From Myxococcus fulvus (GTDB lineage Bacteria; Myxococcota; Myxococcia; Myxococcales; Myxococcaceae), in contig NZ_FOIB01000004.1 of assembly GCF_900111765.1 (NCBI RefSeq), positions 1 to 64,000 of the forward strand: a stretch of DNA of 64,000 nt. Direction: 5' to 3'. A program made the translations under genes and the position numbers. Below are positions 7,449 through 16,203 of the stretch, one piece after another. Numbering within the stretch: position 1 is the first letter of the stretch; each line of letters opens with the position of its first letter. The notes under the pieces were generated by a model. That model ran no database searches. It was not told the DNA's origin and saw only the letters and a program-made list of their open reading frames with translations.

Positions 7449-8906
7449 TCACGGAGCGGGCACCTCGGTGTGACGGGACTTGAGCAGTCGCTCCAGCCGC
7501 TCGGGCTCCATGCGCACCACGAAGGTCTTCTCGCGCGTGTACGTCACCTGCCCATGCGCGCCGCCCTTCACCTTGCGCACGAACTTCACCGGCACGTAGC
7601 TCACCTCGCCCCGGGGCTCGCCCTTCGCCCCCGAGTGGTGCAGCGCCAGGTGCGCCGCGTCGAGCAGCGCCTCCTGCGCCGGCTCCTGTCCCTTCTCCAG
7701 CGGCAGCACCACGTGGCTGCCCGGCACGCCGCGCGCGTGCAGCCACAGGTGCCAGGGCCGGGCGAGCTTGAAGGTGAGCGTGTCGTTGTCCTCCGAGCCG
7801 CGCCCCACCCAGATGCGCGCGCCCGCGTGGCCCACGTACTCCTTGAAGGGCCGGCCCTCCGGCGTCGCCTCGCCCCCCGAGGAGATGTGCAGCACCTCCA
7901 CTTGTGCCAACAACATCGCCTCGTCCATGCGCTCCACCTGCTCGAGCGCGGACTGGGCGTGGGCGACCTCGCGCGCCAGCTCCGCCTCGCGGTGGCGCGC
8001 CTGCTCCACGCCGCGCAAGAGCCGGCGGTACTGGTGGAAGTGCCAGTCCGCCTCCTCCTTGGGCGTGCGCTTCGGGTCCAGCGTCACCCGGACCTCCTCG
8101 GCGCCTGCCTCCGTGTACTCGGTGAGCGTCACCTCGGTGGCGCCCCGCTTGAGGCGGAAGAGGTTCTGCGCGAGCAGCTCTCCCAGCCGGCGGTGCTTCT
8201 CCGCCTCCGGCCCGCGCGCGGCCTCCGCCCTCACCTTCTCCAGGGTGCGCGAGGAGCGCTTGAGGCGGGCGCGGTACGGCTGCGCGAGGCGACGGCGGAT
8301 GGACTCGGCGCGGCTCTGCTGGTCGCGGGCACCGAGCAGCCGCTCGGCCGCGTGGGAATAAGGGAGCACCTCTCCCTCTGTTGGCACCAGGCGGGAGGCG
8401 ACCTTGAGCGCCTTCTCCAGCGCCTCGGCGGGCATGGGCTCCGGCGGAGTCCACGCCGCGCCCGGATAGAGGTTGCGGCGGGGGCCGAAGCCCTCGCCCG
8501 AGAGCATCAGCACCCGGTTCTGCTCGCTCGAGATGAAGAGGCCCCCCGGAGAGCCCAGCTCCATCACGAGGTGGCGGCGCACCTCCTCGCGCTCGAAGTC
8601 GAGCCGCACCACGCGCTCGGCCTCCATGAAGAGCGCGCCGGTCAGCTTCGCGCCGGTCAGCTCGTGGCGGAGCCAGCGCTGGAAGGGGGCGGGCTCGCCG
8701 GGCGTGGGGAAGCGGGAGGTGGCGGCGGAGACTCGGGCCAGGTCTCCCTCCGCGCACAGACATAGGAGGATGGATCGCCCAGGGACTCGCAGCTCCAGGT
8801 AGGCCAGCCTCGGCAGGGGGCACCAGGCCTTCTGGGCCACCGCTCCCGTCAGCTGCTTGCCCACCTCCGCCACCACCTGCGCGAGCTCCACGGGACGCAG
8901 CGACAC
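7449..8906 (-). CDS. rqcH: NFACT-family ribosome quality control protein RqcH/Rqc2
   Basis: A 485-residue NFACT protein. The family binds stalled 50S subunits carrying peptidyl-tRNA and recruits tRNA-Ala to add C-terminal Ala tails that mark the peptide for decay. The N-terminal NFACT-N region ends near GLFISSEQNRVLML. A helical coiled coil follows (about 220-345). The C-terminal NFACT-R domain contains HISSGGEA, KLARPWHLWLHARGVPGSHV and the basic KFVRKVKGG patch. The GTG at 8906 is decided by AGGAGG 6 bases upstream; the longer frame would run through the terminator of the preceding gene. The residue pair usually written DR in the catalytic N-domain appears here as ER in AERVVRL. Confidence 0.9.
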   Translation of the reverse strand: MSLRPVELAQVVAEVGKQLTGAVAQKAWCPLPRLAYLELRVPGRSILLCLCAEGDLARVSAATSRFPTPGEPAPFQRWLRHELTGAKLTGALFMEAERVVRLDFEREEVRRHLVMELGSPGGLFISSEQNRVLMLSGEGFGPRRNLYPGAAWTPPEPMPAEALEKALKVASRLVPTEGEVLPYSHAAERLLGARDQQSRAESIRRRLAQPYRARLKRSSRTLEKVRAEAARGPEAEKHRRLGELLAQNLFRLKRGATEVTLTEYTEAGAEEVRVTLDPKRTPKEEADWHFHQYRRLLRGVEQARHREAELAREVAHAQSALEQVERMDEAMLLAQVEVLHISSGGEATPEGRPFKEYVGHAGARIWVGRGSEDNDTLTFKLARPWHLWLHARGVPGSHVVLPLEKGQEPAQEALLDAAHLALHHSGAKGEPRGEVSYVPVKFVRKVKGGAHGQVTYTREKTFVVRMEPERLERLLKSRHTEVPAP

Positions 8907-8924
8907 GGGCAACCTCCTGTCCGG

Positions 8925-8961
8925 ACAAAAGAAAAACGGCCCGGCGGGTTTCGCCGAGCCG
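8925..8961 (-). terminator. intrinsic terminator of the H1-like gene
   Basis: On the minus strand CGGCTCGGCG and CGCCGGGCCG pair around a short AAAC-type loop. TTTTTCTTTTG follows. It sits between the H1-like gene stop (9005) and the rqcH start (8906), so rqcH probably has its own promoter or depends on readthrough. Confidence 0.85.
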
Positions 8962-9004
8962 TTCACCGGACGTCAACCGACGTCCGCGAATGACGACCTG
9001 CTGC

Positions 9005-9223
9005 TCAGGACTCCGGCGTAACCGGGGCCGCCGTCGCGCTGGTCTTCTTCGCCCGGGCCGCCTTCTTACGGGCGGGGGCCTTCTTGGCGCGAGCCGCCGT
9101 CTTACGGGCGCCGCCCTTCTTGGCCGCGGCCTTCTTGGTCGCGGTCTTGCCAGCCGTCTTGCGGGTGGTCGTCTTCTTAGCCTTCGCGCTGGTCTTCTTC
9201 GCGGTCTTCTTCTTGGCGGCCAT
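9005..9223 (-). CDS. histone H1-like Lys/Ala-rich DNA-binding protein
   Basis: A 72-residue, extremely basic protein made almost entirely of Lys, Ala, Thr and Arg in KKTAKKTSAKAKK-like repeats. It resembles the C-terminal tail of histone H1 and bacterial H1-like proteins. Such tails neutralise DNA phosphates and compact chromosomes; a nucleoid role is inferred. The ATG at 9223 has GGAGG 6 bases upstream, so the open frame further upstream is ignored. A recognisable promoter at 9329-9301 and a strong terminator at 8961-8925 make it a monocistronic unit. The low-complexity sequence prevents finer classification. Confidence 0.85.
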   Translation of the reverse strand: MAAKKKTAKKTSAKAKKTTTRKTAGKTATKKAAAKKGGARKTAARAKKAPARKKAARAKKTSATAAPVTPES

Positions 9224-9300
9224 CAGAACCCTCCATGTGATTTGGCCCCAGTCAACCGGGGCCCTGCACTCTTCCTGATGAAAGTGAGTGCTTGAAGTGA

Positions 9301-9329
9301 ATGGTACGGGCGACACACCAGTGTGTCAA
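9301..9329 (-). promoter_or_regulatory. sigma-70-type promoter with embedded palindrome, H1-like gene
   Basis: On the minus strand a perfect TTGACA (9329-9324) is followed after exactly 17 bases by TACCAT (9306-9301). A perfect inverted repeat, GACACAC-CA-GTGTGTC (9312-9327), overlaps the -35 box and spacer and looks like a repressor or activator operator. Transcription would start near 9294, giving a leader of about 70 bases. Confidence 0.7.
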
Positions 9330-9586
9330 CGCATGGTGATGTATTGCATCGCGCGGCGAGGCCGATTTTTCGGCATCGAGCGGTGCCGAGGGCCTCGAAC
9401 GGCGCTTCGCGGACACTTCGGAGGCGCTTCGCCGAATCGCGCGCGAGGCCGAATTTCCGGCTCCGGACGCGACGGAGGCCTTCGTCGCCGCGCTCATGCG
9501 GACGCACTGTCGGCTGCCGCGCAAAGGCCCGAGCGGCACGCGGCGCTTTTCGCGATGGAGGTCGGCGTCTACGGTGCGCGGCCACG
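9330..9586. other. intergenic region before the beta-glucosidase gene
   Basis: No gene is supported here. Two related segments occur: GAGGCCGATTTTTCGGC near 9357-9373 and GAGGCCGAATTTCCGGC near 9445-9461, each able to form a short GCCGA/TCGGC-type hairpin. The function is unknown. The reading frame of the beta-glucosidase stays open through here, but the residues encoded are Arg-rich and unlike the family. Confidence 0.4.
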
Positions 9587-10873
9587 ATGAGGACCTCCGA
9601 GCAGACCTTCCCCGCGGACTTCACCTTCGGCGTCGCGACGTCGGCGTACCAGGTGGAGGGCGGCATCGAGAACGACTGGGCCGAGTGGGAGCGCGCTGGA
9701 AGATTGAAGGAGCCCCACGCGCGCTGCGGGCGGGCGGTGGACCACTGGAACCGCTACGAGGAGGACTACCGGCTGGCGACGGCGGTGGGGGCCACCGCGT
9801 TCCGCATCTCCCTGGAGTGGGCGCGAATCGAGCCCGAGCGCGGGCGCTTCGACGAGGCGGCGCTCGAGGGGTACCGGGAGCGGCTCCTGAAGATGAAGGC
9901 CCACGGCCTGACGCCGGTGGTGACGCTGCACCACTTCACCCACCCCACATGGTTCCACCGCGAGACGCCGTGGCACTCGGCCCAGAGCGTGGAGGTCTTC
10001 CGCCGTTATTCCCGCCGGTGCGCGGCGCTGCTCGAGGGGCTGGACGCGCGGGTCATCACCTTCAACGAGCCCATGGTGCTCCTGTTGGGCGGCTACCTGC
10101 AGGGCGCCATCCCCCCGGGAATCGCGGACGGGGCGCTCACCATGAAGGCGCTGGAGAACCTGGTGCGCTCACACGTGGTGGCCCGGCGGGAGCTGGGCGA
10201 AAAGCTGGGCCGGGTGGAGACGGGCATCTCCCAGAACATGCTGGCCTTCGCGCCGGACCGCTGGTGGAACCCGCTGGACCGCGCGCTGGTGCGGCTGGGG
10301 GGCCAGGCCTACAACCACGCCTTCCATGAGGCGCTGTCCACCGGGAAGCTGCGGGTGAACATGCCGGGGGTGGCCACCGCCCGCGTGGACATCCCGGAGG
10401 CGCGCGACTCGGCGGAGTTCGTGGGGGTGAACTACTACAGCCGCGCGCACCTGCGCTTCGTGCCGCGGCCCCCGTTCATCGAGTTCAAGTACCGCGACAC
10501 CCAGGGGCGGGGCCTGACGGACATCGGCTGGGAGGACTGGCCCGAGGGCTTCCTCCAGACGCTGCGCGACGTGAAGCGCTACGGCAAGCCGGTGTGGATT
10601 ACGGAGAACGGCATCGACGACCGGACCGGGACGCGCAGGCCGAAGTACCTGCACACCCACCTGGCCCAGGTGCTCGCCGCGCGGGCCGAGGGCGTGGACG
10701 TGCAGGGCTACCTCTATTGGAGCCTGCTCGACAACTTCGAGTGGCTGGAGGGCTGGGGCCCGCGCTTCGGCCTGTACCACGTGGACTTCGACACGCTGGA
10801 GCGCAAGCCCACGCCCGCTTGCGACTACTTCCGGCAGGTGGCCACCGGGCGAAAGCTCGTGGCCCCGCTGTAA
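9587..10873 (+). CDS. glycoside hydrolase family 1 beta-glucosidase-like protein
   Basis: Retaining beta-glycosidase of clan GH-A, 428 residues, cytoplasmic because no signal peptide is seen. The N-terminal signature FTFGVATSAYQVEG marks the GH1 barrel. The acid/base is E161 in TFNEP and the nucleophile E340 in ITENG; the aglycone-side SLLDNFEWLEGW segment is intact. The substrate cannot be fixed, with beta-glucosides or beta-galactosides likely. The start is the ATG at 9587, chosen because MRTSEQTFPADF fits the family; the ribosome site is weak. It is convergent with dusB, 16 bases apart. Confidence 0.93.
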   Translation: MRTSEQTFPADFTFGVATSAYQVEGGIENDWAEWERAGRLKEPHARCGRAVDHWNRYEEDYRLATAVGATAFRISLEWARIEPERGRFDEAALEGYRERLLKMKAHGLTPVVTLHHFTHPTWFHRETPWHSAQSVEVFRRYSRRCAALLEGLDARVITFNEPMVLLLGGYLQGAIPPGIADGALTMKALENLVRSHVVARRELGEKLGRVETGISQNMLAFAPDRWWNPLDRALVRLGGQAYNHAFHEALSTGKLRVNMPGVATARVDIPEARDSAEFVGVNYYSRAHLRFVPRPPFIEFKYRDTQGRGLTDIGWEDWPEGFLQTLRDVKRYGKPVWITENGIDDRTGTRRPKYLHTHLAQVLAARAEGVDVQGYLYWSLLDNFEWLEGWGPRFGLYHVDFDTLERKPTPACDYFRQVATGRKLVAPL

Positions 10874-10889
10874 GAAGTTCCGGGTGCGC

Positions 10890-11912
10890 TCAGCCGAGCG
10901 CGGCCCGGTAGTCGACGTCCTGCTCCTCCTCGGAGGCCGCGCCCGAGTGGGAGGCGCGGTCCGCGGTGGCGAAGAAGGCGCGCACCGCGTCGGCGACGGC
11001 CTCCGGCGCATCCAGGGTGTTCGCCCGGGCCCGGAAGACCGCCGCGCCCACCAGGCCATGGGCGTACCAGCCCAGGTGCCGGCGGAACGAGCGCACCGCG
11101 CCGAGCGGGTCCCCGACGAAGGCCAGGTGCGAGTGGAAGTGCTCCAGCACCAGGGCGCAGCGCTCCTCGGGGGTGGGCGGCTCACCTCCATTCAGCTCGC
11201 GAAAAATCCACGGGTTGCCCAGGGCCGCGCGGCCAATCATCACGAAGTCGCACCCGGTGGTCTCCAGCATCCGGCGCGCGTCCTCGCAGCTCTTCACGTC
11301 GCCGTTGCCGAACAGGGGCAGTTCGGGGAAGTGGCGCTTCACGTCGGCGATGACGCTCCAGTCGGCGCTGCCCGAGTAGCCCTGCTCGCGGGTGCGAGGG
11401 TGGATGGCCAGCCCCGCGCAGCCCGCCTCCTGGAGGGCCTCCGCCATCTGGAGGTAGTTGCGGGAGCGGGCGTCCCAGCCCGAGCGAATCTTGCAGGTGA
11501 CGGGCAGGCCCGAGGCCTCGCGCATGGCGCGGACGATGGCGGCGGCGCGGGGTGGGTCGGAGAGCAGCGCGCTACCGGCGCCGTTCTTCGTCACCTTCTT
11601 CACGGGGCAGCCCATGTTGATGTCGAGCAGCTGGGCGCCGTGGGACTTGCCGACGCTGGCGGCGAGCCCCATGGCCTCCGGGTCTCCGCCATAGAGCTGG
11701 AGCGAGTAGGGCTTCTCCACCTGGGCGTCGAAGCGCAGGTACATCAAGGTGCGCTGGTTTGCCCGCATCAGGCCCTGGGAGCTGACGAGCTCGGTGGGGC
11801 ACAGGGCCGCGCCCATGCGGAAGGCGAGCACCCGGTAGGGCATCTCGGAGACGCCGGCCATGGGGGCGAGGACGTAGGGATTCGCGAGCGTGAAGGGGCC
11901 GAGTCGCAGCAT
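10890..11912 (-). CDS. dusB: tRNA-dihydrouridine synthase (DusB type)
   Basis: FMN-dependent enzyme reducing uridine to dihydrouridine in the D-loop of tRNA. It is 340 residues long, normal for bacterial Dus. Signatures: APMAGVSEMPYR at the N-terminus, the LQLYGGDP segment, catalytic C102 in NMGCPVKKVTKNGAG, the CKIRSGW strand, HPRTREQGYSG and FGNGDV with the FMN phosphate-binding MIGRAALGNPWIF. The helical C-terminal tRNA-binding domain is present. The ATG at 11912 is the first good start. It is divergent from the protease gene across 94 bases. Confidence 0.95.
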   Translation of the reverse strand: MLRLGPFTLANPYVLAPMAGVSEMPYRVLAFRMGAALCPTELVSSQGLMRANQRTLMYLRFDAQVEKPYSLQLYGGDPEAMGLAASVGKSHGAQLLDINMGCPVKKVTKNGAGSALLSDPPRAAAIVRAMREASGLPVTCKIRSGWDARSRNYLQMAEALQEAGCAGLAIHPRTREQGYSGSADWSVIADVKRHFPELPLFGNGDVKSCEDARRMLETTGCDFVMIGRAALGNPWIFRELNGGEPPTPEERCALVLEHFHSHLAFVGDPLGAVRSFRRHLGWYAHGLVGAAVFRARANTLDAPEAVADAVRAFFATADRASHSGAASEEEQDVDYRAALG

Positions 11913-12006
11913 GGGGCCTAAGGAACCTAGCGGAATCGAAAGAACCGGTCGCGGGATGTGCGCTCCGGACTGCGCAACCGCCCTTCAACGGTTAAGGTCC
12001 ATCCCC

Positions 12007-13443
12007 ATGTTCCGCTTTCGTGTCGGGAGCATTCCCGTCGAGGTCCATCCCAGCCACCTGCTGGTCTCCGCCATCATCGCGTACACGTCGATGCGAGCGG
12101 CCCAGAACGGCTGGCCCTTCGCCCAGGTCGCGGGGGCTCCCGCGCTGGGGCAGGCCAGCGCGATGGGGGTGTTCGTCCTCTCCTGGATGCTCATCGTCTT
12201 CGTGTCCGTGCTGGTCCACGAGCTGGGGCACGCCCTGGCCAGCCGCCTCTTCGGCTATCGGCCGAGCATCGCGCTCGTCTGGTTGGGCGGCCACACCCTC
12301 CCCACCGACACCCCCGGTCCCCTTCCTTGGAAGCGGGACGTGGTCATCACCGTGGCGGGCCCGCTCTTCGGGCTGATGCTCGGCGTGGTGTCCCTGGTGG
12401 GCTACCTGTTCCTGAGCGGGGGCTCGCCCGCGCTGGACTTCTTCCTGCGCACCTTCGCGGGGGCCAACTTCATCTGGGCCATCTTCAACATGCTGCCCGT
12501 GCTGCCGCTGGACGGCGGGCGGCTGGTGAACACCCTGTCCACGCGCATCTTCGGACCGCGCCGGGGCATGGTGGTGTCCCAGGGGCTGGCCTTGCTCGTG
12601 TGCGTGGCGGTGGTGGGCTACAGCCTGAGCACCGGCTGGCTCTTCGCCGGCATCTTCTTCGCCATGTACGGCTACCAGGCGTTCCGGATGCTGACCGAGG
12701 CGCTGGGCTCCAGCTCCTCGGGCACGCTGAGCAGCGGCGCGCTGGAGAACCCGCTCGCGCAGAAATTGCGCGAGGGGAAGTTCGCCCTGGACTCGGGGCG
12801 GATGGATGACGCGCGGCGGCTGGGGGCGCAGGTGCTGGAGGGTGGAGACGCGCTGACGGCGGAGCTGGCGAGCCATGCCCACCACCTGCTCGGCTGGGTG
12901 GCGCTGAAGGAGGGCCAGGGGCGGCAGGCGCTCGACCACTTCTCCCAGGTGCAGGGGCTTCAGGTGGAGCCGCACGCGGTGGCGGCGTCCTTCTCCCTGG
13001 TGGGGGATGACGCCCGCGCCCTGGATTGGTGGAAGCAGGCCTGGCAGACGTCGTCGGACCGCACGGTGATGCACGAGTACGCGGGGACGTTGATCCGCCT
13101 GGGGCGCGCGCCGGAGGCCCTCAAGCTGCCGGGCGTGGAGCCCGCGGCGGCTTACTCCTGCGCCGAGCGCGTGCTGTTCATCCGGGGCGCGTACTCGGAG
13201 GCCGCGGCGGTGGGCGAGGCGGCGCTGGAGCACGCGCCGAGCGCGAGCATCGCGTACGACGCCGCGTGCGCCCATGCCCGGGCGCGCAACGTCACGGACG
13301 CGATGCGCATGCTGCGGCGCGCCAGCGAGCTGGGCTTCCGGGACGCGGCGTATGCGGCGTCCGATTCGGACCTGACGGCGCTGCACGGCCAGCCCGCTTT
13401 CGAGGAGTGGTTGACGGAGCTGAGGCAATCCGTCGCCTCCTGA
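12007..13443 (+). CDS. site-2 protease (M50) family membrane protein with TPR tail
   Basis: A 478-residue intramembrane zinc metalloprotease homologue. The HExxH motif is VHELGHALA (H71, E72, H75) in a transmembrane helix. The distal ligand motif, normally NPDG, is seen as PLDGG (D169). About five membrane spans fill residues 15-235. The C-terminal 240 residues are TPR-like helical repeats in the cytoplasm, unusual for the basic M50B core and a probable substrate or partner scaffold. Such proteases release membrane-tethered regulators such as anti-sigma factors. An ECF sigma/anti-sigma pair lies 1.3 kb downstream, but a link is speculative. Start: ATG with AAGG 10 bases upstream. Confidence 0.88.
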   Translation: MFRFRVGSIPVEVHPSHLLVSAIIAYTSMRAAQNGWPFAQVAGAPALGQASAMGVFVLSWMLIVFVSVLVHELGHALASRLFGYRPSIALVWLGGHTLPTDTPGPLPWKRDVVITVAGPLFGLMLGVVSLVGYLFLSGGSPALDFFLRTFAGANFIWAIFNMLPVLPLDGGRLVNTLSTRIFGPRRGMVVSQGLALLVCVAVVGYSLSTGWLFAGIFFAMYGYQAFRMLTEALGSSSSGTLSSGALENPLAQKLREGKFALDSGRMDDARRLGAQVLEGGDALTAELASHAHHLLGWVALKEGQGRQALDHFSQVQGLQVEPHAVAASFSLVGDDARALDWWKQAWQTSSDRTVMHEYAGTLIRLGRAPEALKLPGVEPAAAYSCAERVLFIRGAYSEAAAVGEAALEHAPSASIAYDAACAHARARNVTDAMRMLRRASELGFRDAAYAASDSDLTALHGQPAFEEWLTELRQSVAS

Positions 13444-13469
13444 CAGAGGCATGACAGGAGGGGGTGTTG

Positions 13470-14621
<1,152 letters not shown>

Positions 14622-14706
14622 GGACGTCGGGCGGCGCGCCTTCCTCGCGGGTCCGCCGTGACGGGATAGAGTGCGCCGGTCCGTGGCTCCGCCTCCGCCT
14701 CCGCCG

Positions 14707-15312
14707 ATGAAACCCGCCTCAGCGCCCGCGCGTACCGGAGAGGACCCGGTGCGCGCCTTGGTCGCCGCCGACTCCGACGAGGTGCTGATGGCGCGGTTCT
14801 GTGAGGGACATCCCCCGGCGTTCGACGCGCTCTTCCAGCGCCACGCGGGGCCGGTGCGCGGCTACCTCACGCGCCTGACGGGCAGCGAGGCCACGGCCGA
14901 GGACCTGGTGCAGCACACCTTCATGTCCCTGGTGCGCGCGCGAGGGCGCTTCCAGCCGGGCTCGCGCTTCAAGCCGTGGCTGTACGCCATCGCCACCAAC
15001 GCCGCGCGGGACTTCCAGCGCCGGGGCCGCCGGCCCGAGGAGCTGACGCCCGAGGGCGAGCTGCCTGTGGTCGCCGACGAGAGCACGGGGCCGCGCGACG
15101 TGGGCCTGGAGCGGGCCGTGCGGCAGGCGCTGGAGCAGCTGCCGGAAGGACAGCGCATCCCCATCCTGCTGCACCGCTTCGAGGGGATGGGCTTCGCCGA
15201 AATCGCCGACACCCTGGGCCTCACCGAGAGCGCGGTGAAGGTGCGGGCCCACCGGGGCTATGCGCGGCTGCGCGAGCTGCTCACGGCCCTGCGCACGGAG
15301 ACGATGGAATGA
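14707..15312 (+). CDS. ECF-type RNA polymerase sigma factor
   Basis: A 201-residue sigma-70 family factor with only regions 2 and 4. Region 2 (about 30-100) includes FDALFQRHAGPVRGYL, AEDLVQHTF and FKPWLYAIATNAARD. Region 4 (about 140-195) includes LEQLPEGQRIPILLHRFEG and the helix-turn-helix FAEIADTLGLTESAVKVRAHR. It would direct RNA polymerase to a specific regulon, held in check by the coupled anti-sigma gene. The ATG at 14707 is preferred; a GTG at 14671 would add a Pro-rich dozen residues. Its stop overlaps the next start as ATGA, indicating translational coupling. Confidence 0.93.
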   Translation: MKPASAPARTGEDPVRALVAADSDEVLMARFCEGHPPAFDALFQRHAGPVRGYLTRLTGSEATAEDLVQHTFMSLVRARGRFQPGSRFKPWLYAIATNAARDFQRRGRRPEELTPEGELPVVADESTGPRDVGLERAVRQALEQLPEGQRIPILLHRFEGMGFAEIADTLGLTESAVKVRAHRGYARLRELLTALRTETME

Positions 15313-16103
15313 CGCCGGAGTGTTCTCGGGTGATGGACAGCCTGGGCGAGGTGCTGCCCGCGGAGCTGGAGTCCCACGTGGCGACCTGCGCGGACTGCCG
15401 GGCGATGACGGGGGGCTTCGACCTGATGGGGGCGCCGGCGACGACGAAGGACACCGCGCGCCCGGCCTTGCACGAGACGCTCGCGAGTGACGATGCGGCC
15501 CATCGCCTCGCGCACGAGACGCTGGCGCGCCAGCCCCGGGCCCGGCCCTGGTGGCACGAGCTGCTGCTGCTCCTGGGGGTACACGGCGCCATCGCGATGA
15601 CGGCGGTGGCCGTGCTGGCCCACGGGGCCTGGGTGGCGAACCGGGCCGAGGTGCCCGTGGTGGTGGGCGTGGGGCTGCTGCTCACCGCGCTGTTGTCCTC
15701 CGGGGCCTATGTCGCCCTGGCGCCGCACCGCAGGACGGTGCCCTGGGGTGGCGTCATCGCCGTGATGCTGTCGGTGGGCGCCACCGTGGTGCTGTCGGGC
15801 TCCGGCGTGCGGACCGCTCCGCTCATGGCGGGCATCCTCGGCTGCGCGGGCACCGAGCTGGCGGTGACGGCCGTGCCGCTCGCCTTCACGCTGGTGCTGC
15901 TGTGTCGCTCCGCGTACCACCCGGTGCGCGCGCTCGCCGCCGGACTGTCGGCCGGAGGTGTCAGCCTGCTGGTGCTCCACCTGCACTGCGCCGACGGGAC
16001 GACGCCTCACCTCCTCGCCGGGCATGTGATTCCCTGGCTGGCGCTCGGGGGCATCACCCTGCTCCTTCGCTCCCTGCTGCCGACCCGCAGCCACGCGCCC
16101 TAG
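15309..16103 (+). CDS. membrane anti-sigma factor, NrsF/DUF1109-like with zinc-finger start
   Basis: A 264-residue inner-membrane protein coupled to the ECF sigma gene. The N-terminus carries a zinc-binding anti-sigma motif, HVATCADCRAM (HxxxCxxC, near 30-37), typical of sigma-sequestering domains. After a cytoplasmic linker there are about six hydrophobic segments (from residue 85 on). This resembles the six-span NrsF/DUF1109 sensors that release their sigma under stress such as metals or oxidants. The signal is not evident. ATGA overlap with the sigma gene supports stoichiometric production. Family placement is by topology and is less certain than the anti-sigma role. Confidence 0.82.
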   Translation: MTPECSRVMDSLGEVLPAELESHVATCADCRAMTGGFDLMGAPATTKDTARPALHETLASDDAAHRLAHETLARQPRARPWWHELLLLLGVHGAIAMTAVAVLAHGAWVANRAEVPVVVGVGLLLTALLSSGAYVALAPHRRTVPWGGVIAVMLSVGATVVLSGSGVRTAPLMAGILGCAGTELAVTAVPLAFTLVLLCRSAYHPVRALAAGLSAGGVSLLVLHLHCADGTTPHLLAGHVIPWLALGGITLLLRSLLPTRSHAP

Positions 16104-16203
16104 GCCGCCTGCTCCTCCCTCGCTCGGACCCGTGCCCAGGTTCCGACAGGCCCTTCACGAACGTTGAAGCTTCCGCGTTCGGGATGGGTTAGTGGGAGGA
16201 CCA

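Noticed and set aside
8907-8966. Longer start for rqcH at 8966
   Set aside because: The extra 20 codons lie in the intrinsic terminator of the preceding gene; GTG at 8906 has a perfect ribosome site.
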